A DNA stretch of 64,000 bases from Choristoneura fumiferana (taxonomy: Eukaryota; Arthropoda; Insecta; Lepidoptera; Tortricidae): contig NC_133472.1 in NCBI RefSeq assembly GCF_025370935.1, forward strand, positions 18,594,411 through 18,658,410, given 5' to 3'. The position numbers and the translations under genes are program-made. The notes under the pieces were generated by a model that was given only the letters and a program-made list of their open reading frames with translations, was not told the DNA's origin and did not search any database. Positions 34,996-46,120 of the stretch are shown here, one piece after another. Positions within the stretch are counted from its first letter, which is position 1; each line of letters begins with the position of its first letter.

Positions 34996-35470
34996 TACAA
35001 AGTATACGTTGTTTTATTTTTTAGTTAACAACGGGCTGTTCTAAACACTGTCATAAATTTTGGTTTGGCGTGCCTGTACTGTAAGTTTGGATAGCATTAG
35101 TAAGCGATACAGAACATATACGTCGATAAAGTATGAGTTCGACAACAATGTTTTAGAATTTTCGGGTCACTAGCATGGACTTCAATATCTTAAAAATGAA
35201 TAGAGCTAGTAGGCTACCCAAGGAAGGAAAATCAGGGGAATGTATAAGCGAATTTTGGCATAGTTGTAGGGAATGATGTTTTAAACCACTTACCAAAAGT
35301 ACTGATGGGAGGAGGTGGAACTAGCGGGTAGGGGGGCTGGGCTGGGGTGCAAAGGCAGGGGTTGGACACTCCGCAGTTTAGGTACGTTCGGCCGGCGCAC
35401 CTTTACAACGGGTAACGGCCGTGGGTTGCGGCTAGGCCCGCTCGCACGCTGGACGCGTCGCGCGTAAACA
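34996..35470. other. intergenic region with a GC-rich island
   Basis: From about 35310 the sequence becomes rich in G and CpG (GGGAGGAGGTGG..., GGCCGTGGGTTGCGG). No repeat family recognised. It might be a promoter for the short candidate exon that follows. Confidence 0.3.
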
Positions 35471-35493
35471 ATGACTTCGATAATCTGTTTAAG
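35471..35493 (+). CDS. candidate orphan first exon
   Basis: ATGACTTCGATAATCTGTTT is followed by AAG|GTAAGTAT, a near-perfect donor, directly after the GC-rich island. It would encode MTSIICL before splicing. No second exon was found on the plus strand, so this is only a suggestion of another gene starting between pum and Fip1. Confidence 0.22.
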
Positions 35494-35964
35494 GTAAGTA
35501 TATTGTAGTGTTTACGGATGCATCATAAAAAGAAGGTACATGAATCTGAAATTATCATTTTTCAGAATTCTGAAAGATATTGAAAGGTAAGAAGTAAGAA
35601 GCCATTTTCGTGTATTTAATTGAAACCATCATATAGTTTTAAATACTCTGTAAGTGTAGTAGGTGCATAATGAGAACAAGATTGTTAGGTATAAAGGCAA
35701 ATAGTCGTGATCATGATGCGCCGGATTCCATTTTTCCTTACTCATGTTTGTGGGTAGTCGGGCAGGGCGACCAGCGTTTAGGCAAAGAAATAAAAGTCAG
35801 TCTATGTAGGTCACTCTTGATATAATCAACACAACACAAATTCACATTCGAACAGTAGCAATTATCGCGAATGATTTAGGATCTAAAACCACGACGTTCT
35901 ACCGTAACACGTGGGGCGCGAGTGCAACCAAAAGAGGACCGTTCGGTCGCACGGTTGGCAGTTT

Positions 35965-36075
35965 ACCGCCGTTTTTCGGATTCCGGAGCCAAAATGGCAA
36001 AAAACGGAACCCTTATAGTTTCGCCATGTCTGTCTGTCTGTCCGTCCGTCCGCGGCTTTGCTCAGGGGCTATCAA
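35965..36075 (+). repeat. fragment of the GGTTCCGGAGCCAAAATGGC repeat
   Basis: GGAGCCAAAATGGCAAAAA and ATGTCTGTCTGTCTGTCCG match the start of the longer copy at 57350. Confidence 0.6.
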
Positions 36076-36644
36076 TGCTAGATTATCGGATACGGTACGG
36101 TATTATATGGATACGGTTATCCCATCGCCTGTCTAAGTAAATAACTGTCATACTCGATTTTGTCTTATTATATTCTTGATCAGGCGAAGGGATATATTCC
36201 TCCCACATCTTATTCTTCAGAGAAAGTCTTTGAAAGGAGATTTTACAGCTAGGTACATGAATTCGCTCTAGGTTGAACACAAAAACAGCTACTTGTTGCT
36301 ACTCCCGGAATACACTAGTGAAGGTTAGAAATGTCATCATCATCAGATGTGTTTTGAGCATAGTTGCACAAAATTCACAATCAAATTAAATGAAATTTAC
36401 TGCGTATGAACTAAGGTACAGACGATTAGGTTCACATTGCTTAACGTTACTTTTGTGATGGCAGCCACATTGTATTTGTTTTTTTTTGTGTCAAAATTCT
36501 ATTTTTCAAGCCCTCTCACTTGATACCCATATGGAACGGATTGAAAAGAAATACGCAATAGGCAATTTTTGATGGAAATCATTTTGGATAAAAAAAATAT
36601 ACCTACTACTTTTCACATTTTAACGTACGTTACTGTGGTAAAAT

Positions 36645-37080
36645 GCAAAATCTTATTGCTTTATTCTTCAACAGGTTAATACGTAATAAAATAACGCGAC
36701 AAGTAGGTAATGTTAACATGCAATTATTCATTTTATTTACAGTCCGTCTTTTTTTACACACACGTATATACTTATGTTGGACGTAACCGAGTGGTGTCCA
36801 AGACAAGGAAAAAGAAAGAAAGGGAGACAATGTCGTAGATGGGAGGACGACATCAAAAATATAGCAGGCATTACGTGGAGAAGGAAGGCACATGATCGTA
36901 CTCTGTGGAAAGCTTTAGGGGAGGCCTATGCTGGGAAAGCAACTTAATCTTCTCGGAACCGGTATCCAGTGAAACTTAAAATGTAAGAAAATGTTTAGTG
37001 TAAGATTAATGAATAAAGGCTATTATTATTATTATATACTTATGTTTATTGTTGTTATACACACGTATATATGTTCCGAC
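36645..37080. repeat. second copy of the 7384 repeat, carrying a LINE 3' end
   Basis: 36645-36764 parallels 7384-7530. Its ACACACGTATATA end is interrupted by the LINE fragment at 36779-37032 and continues after it. Confidence 0.5.
36779..37032 (+). mobile_element. LINE 3'-end fragment with 14-bp target duplication
   Basis: It encodes the C terminus of a reverse-transcriptase protein (RRWEDDIKNIAGITWRRKAH, LWKALGEAYAGKAT, stop) followed by AATAAAGGC and a TATTATTATTAT tail. TATATACTTATGTT flanks it on both sides (36765-36778, 37033-37046), so it is a 5'-truncated insertion made by target-primed reverse transcription. Confidence 0.85.
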
Positions 37081-38160
37081 AAACGGCTGCAATGCAGTAT
37101 TTTGTTGGATACATTTTGCCAATTAAAATATGACACGCGTTTGCGTCGTAAAGTGAGTCGTACTGCGTAAGAGGCGCGCGCGTGCGCCACAGGTCAGTGC
37201 GCGGCAACCATAATATTAACACGTCGTCAAGAGACGTCACTGGCATGGACCCCAAAACGCAGGCCGTATTACCTCTTTGTATAGTATTAGCTATCCCTAT
37301 TCTTTGCGCGAGATAACCGCCAGCTTTAGAGTGCCCCGAGGCCAGAACTAACCTCCTAGACAAGTCTTTTAAAACTTTTTTTGTGTCCGTTAATCGTTTC
37401 AAAAGCAAGCGCCGAAAATTCATGGTAGTCAGTCAAACCAGAATATTTGCGGCACTTGCTTACCTGAGCCTGCTAGGCAGCTGCTCCAGCTCTGAGCGTG
37501 GTGCCCTGGACGTGGGATGCGGCAAAAGTTTCGACACAGGTCACGTCCCAAACTAAAGACCGCCCCAACGTCCACGGCACCAAAGTGACACCATCAGGCC
37601 TTTCCATTGTCCCTCAACAAACCGCATGGTTCCAGCGTAGCTGGGATCGATGCAGTGGTGAGGGCCCGACGAATAAGGTCGTTAAGGGTACTGTGACGAA
37701 ATAGGCGGCCTGCACTCCTGATGCAAGACAACCCGTGGCGGCCCAGGTGGTCAACTGCCTTCCCACACTGACATCGGTTCGGTGGGGCTCATATGCCCTG
37801 ACCCCAGACGCAAACAAACAGCTATGCGCAGATGAATGGGCTCCAAAATTTTCCCTAAATTTAAGGAGGGTAACGCCCGAAGCCATTGACCGGACTCCTT
37901 CTTGGTGACAACAACAAGTCTTGCTCTATCTGCAGCATCCGTGGACTGATGGATAAGATTGTCCTGGATTAGTATTGGCATGTCCCACAAGCGCTGACAC
38001 GTCTGAGCCCATTGGCATGGCACATGCTCATCAGGACATAAGGAGCGCCAGGCTTCCGTAGCCTCCGCCAAACATGGGCCCATCACATCAGATGAGCTCG
38101 AAACATTTAGTATCTCTCTAATGAGCGGCACCGAACTGTTGACAGAGGCCTAGAAAGCCG
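37055..38160 (-). pseudogene. retroelement polyprotein C-terminal fragment
   Basis: Three minus-strand ORF pieces in different frames form one decayed domain: KKESGQWLRALPSLNLGKIL and HLRIAVCLRLGSG, then ERPDG with LVPWTLGRSLVWDVTCVDTF, then KAGGYLAQRIGIANTIQRGN and ACVLGSMP. This C-terminal module (ALP..NLG, RLG, RPDG, VWDVTCVDT, AIQRGN) follows reverse transcriptases in many arthropod retroelements; RPDG recalls restriction-type endonucleases. The element's class is not certain. It lies just beyond the 3' end of Fip1. Confidence 0.65.
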
Positions 38161-38490
38161 GTACCCCGTTACAAATAAAATTTAAACTTATATCAGTTTG
38201 CAAAAAGTAAAGTAACATATCAGTGCAGCGACACTGAGGCAAACAGGTCCCGCGCACCCCCGATCCCGCGTCACCTCACCCCCGCGCACTCCCACCACAC
38301 TCTTTATGCTCACAGTTGTATACCTTAAAACAACTGTTATTGCATAAATATTTTACGGAAATAGTTCGACTTTTAGATATAATTCAATTTGTACTTTTAC
38401 ATTTAAAAATGTATTTGTGAAAAGTGATTCGTGACGAGATGTATCAATTATCATAAAAAATGTATCAAATTTGTCTCGCATTGGTAGGTA

Positions 38491-38619
38491 CAGTCACCAG
38501 CATTAATATCTGCCACAGCGGAGCGTGCAAAAATATCTCAAACGTCCTTCCGACCCTAGAAATAGTCGTATCAGATATTTATGCACGCTTATTGTGTCAG
38601 ATATTGGTGCTGGTGACTG
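38491..38619. mobile_element. TA-type MITE with CAGTCACCAG ends, copy 1
   Basis: CAGTCACCAGCATTAATATC...GGAGCGTGCA returns inverted as TGCACGCTTAT..GATATTGGTGCTGGTGACTG. TA precedes it; the right TA has decayed to TG. Confidence 0.75.
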
Positions 38620-38780
38620 TGTTTTGAAATTAACCCCATAATATTTCCACGTAATAGGTGCCACCTATCTCTACCAGTGGGAACAGGTAAAAAAAAAATA
38701 TATATCCCTAACAGTGGAGATAGCCTGGTAGGGATAGGTGAAACAGGGGCATTGATCTGTGGTTATACTAAAACATACAT

Positions 38781-38786
38781 TTTATT
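38781..38786 (-). terminator. candidate Fip1 poly(A) signal
   Basis: AATAAA on the minus strand lies about 205 bases after the Fip1 stop. A closer copy of the hexamer is at 38946-38951, only about 40 bases after the stop. Which is used cannot be told from sequence. Confidence 0.4.
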
Positions 38787-38991
38787 GAAGTGCTTTCAGC
38801 TTGCTCAAGAACAGCGAAGTTTAACAAAAAAAAAACTTACACTACGAACCGGGAGAATCGTGCCCGGTACTGCAGGCCCTACGCTAAGATGGCATTGGAG
38901 TGAAGAAACATTAAAGCGAACCAAACCCATACATGATAAGATTATTTTATTATTATCTTGATAATTCAACATGACAAATGAAAGAATCGTA

Positions 38992-39199
38992 TTATTTGTC
39001 GTCGTCTTTTTCCTTGGCTTCTTTTGATTTGGGCTTGAGACTCCGTTCCCTATCTCGTGAACGATCCCTGTCACGTTCCCGTTCACGAGATCGCTCTCGC
39101 TCCCGCTCACGCTCTCTGGAGCGCTCGCGCAGGCGCGGCGACCGTGATCGCGACTTGTGCCGCCGTGAGCGCGATCGGGACCTCTCGCGTCGGTACGAC
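38992..39199 (-). CDS. Fip1: Fip1 last exon: RS/RE tail and stop
   Basis: After acceptor TGTATGCTGCAG and the base completing Lys it reads SYRRERSRSRSRRHKSRSRS, then a long Arg-Glu/Arg-Asp run and ends LKPKSKEAKEKDDDK with TAA at 38992-38994. An arginine-rich tail of mixed RS, RE and RD dipeptides is characteristic of metazoan Fip1 and is linked to RNA binding. Without extra array units the eight exons give about 433 residues plus the missing start; using the last donor would give about 1,665. Confidence 0.88.
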
Positions 39200-39439
39200 C
39201 TGCAGCATACAAATTAAAAATAATGATTGGGGTTGTCAGCTCAGCGAAGAAGCAACGCGGGCTTTAACAGAGTGCAGTGGTCGTGCGCGTAAGCGACGCG
39301 TTATATGTACACGGCGCTTACATCGTTATTCTCGCGAACTTATCAGCGGACGCTCTGGTACTCATTGGGCTGGGAGCCTGGGAGCTGGGACTTGTTGTTG
39401 TTGACACATTGGATGCTTTACATTACCGCTTTAATATAC

Positions 39440-40665
39440 ATTGCCGCATGGGAAAAAATTGCTATTAATTAACCTTAATGAAGAATCTTGGAAATGTGTG
39501 AAGTGTCGTAATACATCTAATGGCATGCACAAAACTCCTACTCAGGAACGGAGTAAAGATGTACAAGAATATAACATATAGGAAAAAACCATTGGAAAGG
39601 GCATTCAAGTCGTCTCTATCCTGTTCGAATGATAACACACCTGTAAGCGAAAACTATAGATACAACGTTCAAACTAGAAATTCGTTTGATTCTGTATCTG
39701 ATTCTGAAGTACAAGAAGGTTCACCCTTATCATCATCTTCAAGACTAAATATTAAAGAAAATGGAAACGACCCTGAGATTAAAGACAGTCAACATGATAG
39801 ATTAAAATCTATGAAGGATGAAATTAAGATACTTAAAGAAAAATTAAATAGCGCCGAGCAGCAAATACAAAAATTACTTTCAGAAAATTGTGCTCTAAAA
39901 GGTGTAAAAGAGGACAGTAGTAAATTAAATAATTCAACTGATATTTGCAACTCGGATATGAAAAACAAATCAAACAGGAAGAACAAAAAAACACCAGTTG
40001 ATCTAGTTTCTCATTCAGAAGCAGAATGCCTAAAAACTCTGACTCCGAACGAAGAGGACCAGATCATTTGCGACGAGCCTAACTTGATAGGAGAAACGAG
40101 CCTGCCATCCTCTACGATTACCAATAGACGTGAAGAATACTTGGCTGATACAGACAGGATTAGTAAAATTTGCATGTTAAGCACAAATAAAAAGAATAAC
40201 ATGTTGCAGATTTTCAACTGTTTAGAAAAAGAGTATGAGTTTTGCCACTATCTTATACCAGATGTAGGTGAGACGTCTCCTAAATAATTTAAATCAGAAA
40301 TTGACTGACTATATAATGCGGGCCTACTGCGTGATATTTATGGCTGAGGAGGATTTTAGGAAATCTCAAAACTATGCAAACTTAGTATCCTTTATAAGTA
40401 ATACTGTGAAAAAATTACGCATACAAATATTGTTCTATGTGTTCCGATTTTTAACTGTGGCCGCTTTGCAAATATGTAAACATATTTCGACGAACTATTA
40501 CTCTCGGATAAGATATTACAAGAATCTGCGTATTTACTAGATAGTAATTTAAATATAACTTATAACTTAAATATGTTCTATAAATATTCTGGGCATATTA
40601 ACAATTACGGGATGAGAGTCATCTTTCAAGATGTTATCTACTTACTGAGCCGTATAGAAAAAGAA
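39440..40665 (+). pseudogene. lepidopteran retrotransposon ORF1 relic in a Fip1 intron, antisense
   Basis: Read across frameshifts it has SWKCVKCRNTS (end of a PHD-type zinc finger), a 255-codon ORF (39520-40287) with NDNTPV and a coiled coil (DRLKSMKDEIKILKEKLNSA), then KICMLSTNKKNNMLQIF, CHYLIPDVG, YCVIFMAEEDFRKSQNYANL and finally YKYSGHINNYGMRVIFQDVI. The last blocks resemble the esterase-like domain found in ORF1 of some insect CR1-type elements. The long ORF could be mistaken for a host gene; the flanking frameshifted homologous blocks argue against that. Confidence 0.65.
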
Positions 40666-40893
40666 AATTTTTTTTTTCGTCATTAATCAGAGTACTACGG
40701 CCAGTTCTAATTACTTTTCATACCAAACCTTTTCATACGACATTGTAAATTTAGCAAGGTAAGCGAATATTTGTGTACATTTATGTGGTCGCATATGCAC
40801 TATGCCTGGGAAAGGGTTAACAATACCACGTCATATTCTGGTTATGAAATGATGCTAAACTATGCAATGAATAGTTACGACGTTTCAACTTAC

Positions 40894-40955
40894 TTTTCCC
40901 GCAGTCTTTCCGGCTTGATGGAGCGTGATCGCTCTCGGTCTCGGTCTCTCTCTTC
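40894..40955 (-). CDS. Fip1: Fip1 short exon, Arg/Ser/Glu-rich
   Basis: This 62-bp exon sits between acceptor TTTATGTACAG and the perfect donor AA|GTAAGT. It reads EERDRDRERSRSIKPERLRE in phase 0 with AA left over; G from the last exon completes Lys. It was too short to appear as an ORF and is called from splice sites, phase and the RD/RE composition shared with its neighbours. The intron upstream is about 5.2 kb and contains a mariner and the Harbinger palindrome. Confidence 0.82.
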
Positions 40956-41609
40956 CTGTACATAAAAGGTAAAGAAAGGCATTTTAGAATTCCATTTTTG
41001 CAATTTGCTCGACGGATCTCTGAGAGACTTGTCAAGTTGTCACACTGAATGCTTTCCGCGCTCATAGCTTTTGTGAGAGGACCAGACTGCATGCATGACG
41101 CTGAACACCGAGGCTTCTGTACATATTGTTATCTAGTTGGTTACTAAGTTCTGTTACTGGAGTTGTGACTGATAAAATATAATATAAAGCTTTTAATAAA
41201 AAACAGAATACAACACTTGAAAGCTTTTTTTGTACTGAATGTATATCGTATTTTTATAGAACTCCACGAAAATAGTGAGATTGCCGTCAGACGCAAACAC
41301 GCGGTCGATTTACGAAAATTAGACTACAAATATGAGTGCAAATCTACTGATTTGTAGTATCCAGGAGTAATATTATTTATATCTATGAAAGCTAATGTCG
41401 CAGCATATTTTGGAGCCAGTATTCAGTTTTCTAACGACTCTGTGCTTCAACTAAACCCGGATTTTTAATCCCACGGTAAAAATGTAAACAAAGTTTCGTA
41501 ATTGTCGAAATTACATTTCAGGGGATTTCAAGGTTTGGGCCCGCTAGAAATATTATATAAAGTTCTGTCGTTGCCATGTTTTTTTTCTATTATCGATAAA
41601 AGACTCGCA

Positions 41610-41719
41610 GGCTACTATGGAACTAGAAGTTTGTGTCGTACCGTCCCTCACGCTCTTGTATTAAATAGTATAAGTGTCAGAGGGACCGCACGACACGAAC
41701 TTCGAGTTTCGTAGTAGCC
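41610..41719. mobile_element. GGCTACTACGAAACTCGAA MITE, copy
   Basis: About 110-bp palindrome with ends GGCTACTA / TAGTAGCC, and GAGGGACCGCACGACACGAA on the right arm. Other copies: 44281 (full), 7992 and 61240 (partial). Confidence 0.65.
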
Positions 41720-42498
41720 CTGCCGTTTTTACGGGAGATAACTTACAAGTCGTCTTTTGACCGAGAAGTACTCGGACCGGAGTCCACCCTTTCATACAAA
41801 AATGAACGAAAAACAACGGAAAACGTAACAATGAACAACTTTACTACAATAAAAATATAATAACAATGTCGACAGTAAAAAAAATAACAGAACAAGAGTC
41901 ACTGGAAAACGATTACGAATTCAGTCTCGAATATTAGTGCATTGAGCGACGTCTCGCGTCAAGCGGCCCACAGCTTAAAAACCCGAGTATAACACCAGGA
42001 CAATAAATAAATTATGCATATGAAAACAGTACTCTCTTTGTAAATTAATATATCAAAGCGTAGTAAATGCCAAAGTAAAGATTTTCATCAGTAAATTAAA
42101 ATATTTTATCTTGATTAAGAAATACAGTTTTTTAATGGGAAGACGATTTCTGGCAAATGTGAAAAGAATAAAATATCTTGAATTATGCAAATGTGTTTTG
42201 ATAACGGCAACACCTTTGTTTACATTTTTTCCATGGCATTAAAAATCCGGGTTTATCCCTCACCTCAAACTGTCACATGCTTTGTAAGCCAAGTATTTGT
42301 CAATTTGAATGTAAACTAAAAATATATTTATGAAACTTTCAATTGTAAGTTATTATTATTATTATTTATTTATTCAAGAACAATATACATTGTGTTTGAA
42401 ATCATAATGGGTAAATATAACTTTGACATCGATTCGATCGTACCTGTACGAAAAACTTGATCTCTTGCTGATCATGTCAATTCCCTACATTAATACTA
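41720..42498. other. Fip1 intron, no gene seen
   Basis: AT-rich. CCCGGATTTTTAATCCCACG (41457) and AAAAATCCGGGTTTATCCC (42240) may be the ends of an old inverted element that encloses the 41610 MITE. Confidence 0.35.
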
Positions 42499-43792
42499 CG
42501 AGGGCTGGCTGGTAAGTTTCCGAAATGACAGATTAAAAAACAAATGAATCAAAAAATATATATGTCATTGTAATCTCTCGAATTTGGCGTAAATGCAGAG
42601 GCAACGTGAATTAATTATAATAAATCTAGTAATTTTTAAAAGCGATTCAAAGAAAACTTGTTTTCCATTTTCATGAAAATGGAAAAAACAGAAGTGCGTG
42701 CGGTAATTAAGTTTTATGTTTTGAAAGGCAAAACTGCAACTCAGATAAAAGCCAAACTGGACCGTGTTTTGGGGTCTTCTTCTCCATCTTTGAGCACTGT
42801 TCACACTTGGGTTTCCGACTTTAGACGTGGTCGACAGAGCTGTAACGATGCTCCCCGCAGCGGACGGCCAAATGAGGTAACGACTCCAGAAATGATCGAT
42901 AAAATTAAAAAATTGTATTGGATGATCGCCGTGTAAAATTGCGGGAAATAGCAGAGATGGTCAACATTTCAAGAGAATGGGTTCTTAATATTTTGCACCA
43001 ACATTTGACAATGAATAAGCTATGTGCTCGATGGGTGCCGCGTCTGTTGACAAATGAGCAGAAGCAACGACGCAAGGATCTTTCGGCGGAATGTTTGGAG
43101 AAGTACAGGTCTTATCCTAGGAAGTTTTTACGTCGATACATAACGGTTGACGAGACGTGGATCCACCACTACACGCCGAAGACAAAAGAACAGTCTAGGC
43201 AGTGGACAAATCGCGGCGAACCGGCACCAAAGAAATCCAAAACGATTTTGTCAGCCGGCAAAGTGATGGCAACCATATTTTGGGATTCCAAAGGAATAAT
43301 TTTAGTAGATTATCTACAGAAAGGAAGAACGATAAACGGTCAATATTATGCTGACTTACTGCAGAATCTCAGTGACGCAATAAAAGAGAAAAGGCCTCAC
43401 CTGCACAAGAAAAAAGTTTTACTCCACCAGGACAACGCCCCTGTTCACACAGCTAAAGTTGCAACCGCCAAAATCAAGGAATTGCACTTCGAATTGCTAC
43501 CCCATCCTCCATATTCGCCAGACTTAGCACCTTGCGACTTCCGCCTGTTCCCAAATCTTAAAAAATGGCTAGGTGGACAAAAATATTCCTCAAATACTGA
43601 AGTCATAGAAGCTGTAAATGGGTATTTTGAGGGCCTTGACGAAACCTTCTATCGGAATGGGATAACAGCATTGGAGAAACGTTGGGCTAAGTGCGTGGAC
43701 TTAGGAGGTACCTACGTTGAAAAATATAACATAAAACATATACATATTGTATTATTTCTGTGCCGTTTCGGAAACTTATCAGCCCACCCTCG
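42499..43792 (+). mobile_element. mariner transposon, copy 2, nearly intact
   Basis: 1,294 bp with TA on both sides and ends CGAGGGCTGGCTGGTAAG / complement of CGAGGGTGGGCTGATAAG. The transposase differs from copy 1 at only a few residues. It lies in the Fip1 intron, antisense to Fip1. Confidence 0.95.
42673..43730 (+). pseudogene. mariner transposase with a single frameshift
   Basis: From MEKTEVRAVIKFYVLKGKTA the ORF runs to DKIKK, where one A is missing from an A run (six instead of seven in copy 1), shifting frame at about 42912. From there on the second frame continues DDRRVKLREIAEMVNIS to the end (LGGTYVEKYN). Catalytic residues are present: ITVDETWIHH, LHQDNAPVHT and PDLAPCDFRLF with 34 residues between the second and third Asp. 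Apart from the lost base it looks recently active. Confidence 0.92.
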
Positions 43793-44280
43793 TACCTCTA
43801 TATGCCACAAAGTTGCGGATTCTTGATCGATCCCACTAAACACTAACAGCCTTATTAATAAAAAACATCTAATTCGAATTTAATCCGAACTTACACTTGG
43901 ACTAGTTACTCCTTGACTAAATAAGTATTAAGTCAGTTTTAAAATTTGTATTAATAAACATGGACTAGCGAGGTATTAGTTAAACATTTCTGAAACCTAG
44001 ACTATGACGTAAACAATGGCAACCCAGCGTGAGAAAAAAATAAAAGAATGAGTCATTGAATGAACGAGGAATGAAACATAGAAAAAAAACAAGAAATGTC
44101 TTTAATCTGTGGTTCATATGAACCCACATCCGAAGTATGGCGCTGTTTTGTAATGTATCTCGCTCACTCTTGTTATAGTCACAATAGTGTAAGTGTAGCG
44201 GTAATTAGTTCCGACGCTGGCCACCAGAACATGTATATTTGCATTGTCAGCATAGATTGTCAGCCTTTTGAAAACAGCAG

Positions 44281-44404
44281 GGCTACTACGAAACTCGAAA
44301 CTTGAAGTTCGTGTCGTGCGGTCCCTCTGACACTTATACTATTTAATACGAGAGCGAGAGGGACGGTATGATACGAACTTCGATTTTCGAGTTTAGTAGT
44401 AGCC
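44281..44404. mobile_element. GGCTACTACGAAACTCGAA MITE nested in the left Harbinger arm
   Basis: A 124-bp palindrome absent from the matching position in the right arm (about 45625), giving a clear before/after comparison of the insertion. Confidence 0.75.
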
Positions 44405-44500
44405 CTACAGTCACTTCAACATCATTGTTTGTTATTACGGGAATAATACCGAATGAAACTGAAACTGTTGAATAAAGATCGCATGTTAAGTAAATACACG

Positions 44501-44806
44501 TTAAAAATAATTTAGTAAAAACGATAAGATATCACGGCCCCAGACTCTTAAGGCAGTTAAGACTTTGATATGAGGCGGTATGTGACCACCTCTCGCATCA
44601 CCTGCTAACTCATTTTTCACCATATCAACTATGAAATTGGCAGTATCACGACTAAATCGGTATTTAGTTTTAAATTCGTGTCCTGAAAGCTCGAAAGGAT
44701 TTTTGCGGACTTTGTATAATTTTACATGCCTAACCACCTGCTGTTCTAATTCCTCGAGTTTTTCAAGCACTTGCACGACATGCAAATCATCGGCAAAATA
44801 ATCCAT
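44501..44806 (-). pseudogene. Harbinger transposase N-terminal exon, left copy
   Basis: MDYFADDLHVVQVLEKLEEL, then FELSGHEFKTKYRFSRDTAN and PPHIKVLTALRVWGRD. KYRFS and HIKVLTALR are the conserved start of HARBI1-like transposases. The catalytic exons are missing. Confidence 0.75.
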
Positions 44807-45191
44807 GCTATACTATGCTATATGCATGCAAAAATAGTAGTTAGGTAAATAAATTTACTACAATAAATTTCAAATAAATCCACAGGCAAACTACAACCAT
44901 CAATCGAAACAGAAAAGTTAGGTTACTCCAATATTACTCCATCGTTAAACTAGGCATCACCAAGGATTAAGTTTTAGTCGGAGACTAAGTCTGGATTAGC
45001 TTACTCTTTCCTTACTTCTTGTTTATTTATACTGACTTTTACTAATCTCAAGTTCAACCTCGAATTAAAGTTAAACCTACTCTACTCCACGTTTATTAAT
45101 AAGGCTGTTACAGTTTGCCTGTGGATTTATTTGAAATTAGTTGTAGTAAATTTATTTACCTAATTTTGCATGCATATAGCATAAGTATAGC

Positions 45192-45479
45192 ATGGATTAT
45201 TATGCCGAAGATTCGCATGTCGTGCAAGAGCTTGAAGAACTCGAGGAATTAGAACAGGAGGTGGTTATGCATGTAAAATTATACAAAGTTCGCAAGAATC
45301 CTTTCGAGCTTTCAGAAAACGAATTTAAAACTAAATACCGATTTAGTCGTGATACTGCCAATTTCATAGTTGATATGGTGAAAAATGAGTTAGCAGGTGA
45401 TGCGAGAGGTGGTCACATACCGCCTCATATCAAAGTCTTAACTGCCTTAAGAGTCTGGGGCCGTGGAGAAGTAAGTTAA
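45192..45479 (+). pseudogene. Harbinger transposase N-terminal exon, right copy
   Basis: MDYYAEDSHVVQELEELEEL ... KYRFSRDTANFIVDMVKNEL ... LTALRVWGRGE followed by GAA|GTAAGT, a consensus donor, showing that the ORF is a first coding exon. About 90% identical to the left copy by eye; no downstream exons. Confidence 0.75.
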
Positions 45480-46120
45480 AATGACTTTACTACCACGTGA
45501 TATCTTCGTTTTTACTAAATTATTTTTAACGTGTATTTACTTAACATGCGATCTTTATTCAACAGTTTCAGTTTCAGTATTATTCCCGTAATAACAAACA
45601 ATGATGTTGAAGTGACCGTTTTCAAAAGGCTGACAATGCAAATATACATGTTCTGGTGGCCAGCGTCAGAACTAATTACCGCTACACTTACACTATTGTG
45701 ACTATAACAAGAGTGAGCGAGATACACTACAAAACAGAGCCATGCTCGGCCGCATCTTATATTTGGTTACTTTCTACTTCGGATGTGGGTTCATAACACA
45801 GATTAAAGACATTTCTTGTTTTTTTTTCTATGGTTCATTCCTCGTTCATTCAATGACTCATTCCTTTATTTTTTTTCTCACGCTGGGTTGCCATTGTTTA
45901 CGTCATAGTCTAGGTTTAAGAAATCTTTAACTAATACCTCGCTAGTCCATGTTTATTAATACAAATTTTAAAACTGACTTAATACTTATTTAGTCAAGGA
46001 GTAACTAGTCCAAGTGTAAGTTCGGATTAAATTCGAATTAGATGTTTTTTATTAATAAGGCTGTATGGAAGCGAAAAGGAGTGAGCAAAACGTGGCGGTT
46101 TAGTGTAGAGAGAAGTTTAC

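Larger units (their letters stand above)
43847..46065. mobile_element. head-to-head Harbinger 5' ends forming a 2.2-kb palindrome
   Basis: Arms begin ACAGCCTTATTAATAAAAAA at the left and the complement at the right, and stay similar for about 1 kb inwards (GGACTAGTTACTCCTTGACT; GACTATGACGTAAACAATGG; CCACCAGAACATG). Each arm carries the first exon of a Harbinger transposase pointing towards the centre's outside. A third terminal repeat (TTTATTAATAAGGCTGT) lies at 45090-45113, so the left half is a whole element and the right half an adjoining inverted partial one. Only the left arm has the nested MITE at 44281. Confidence 0.78.

Noticed and set aside
39520..40287. New host gene of 255 codons
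   Set aside because: Neighbouring frameshifted blocks resemble lepidopteran retrotransposon ORF1, so it is treated as a relic.
44501..45479. HARBI1-like host gene
   Set aside because: Only the first exon is present, in two inverted copies bounded by transposon ends.
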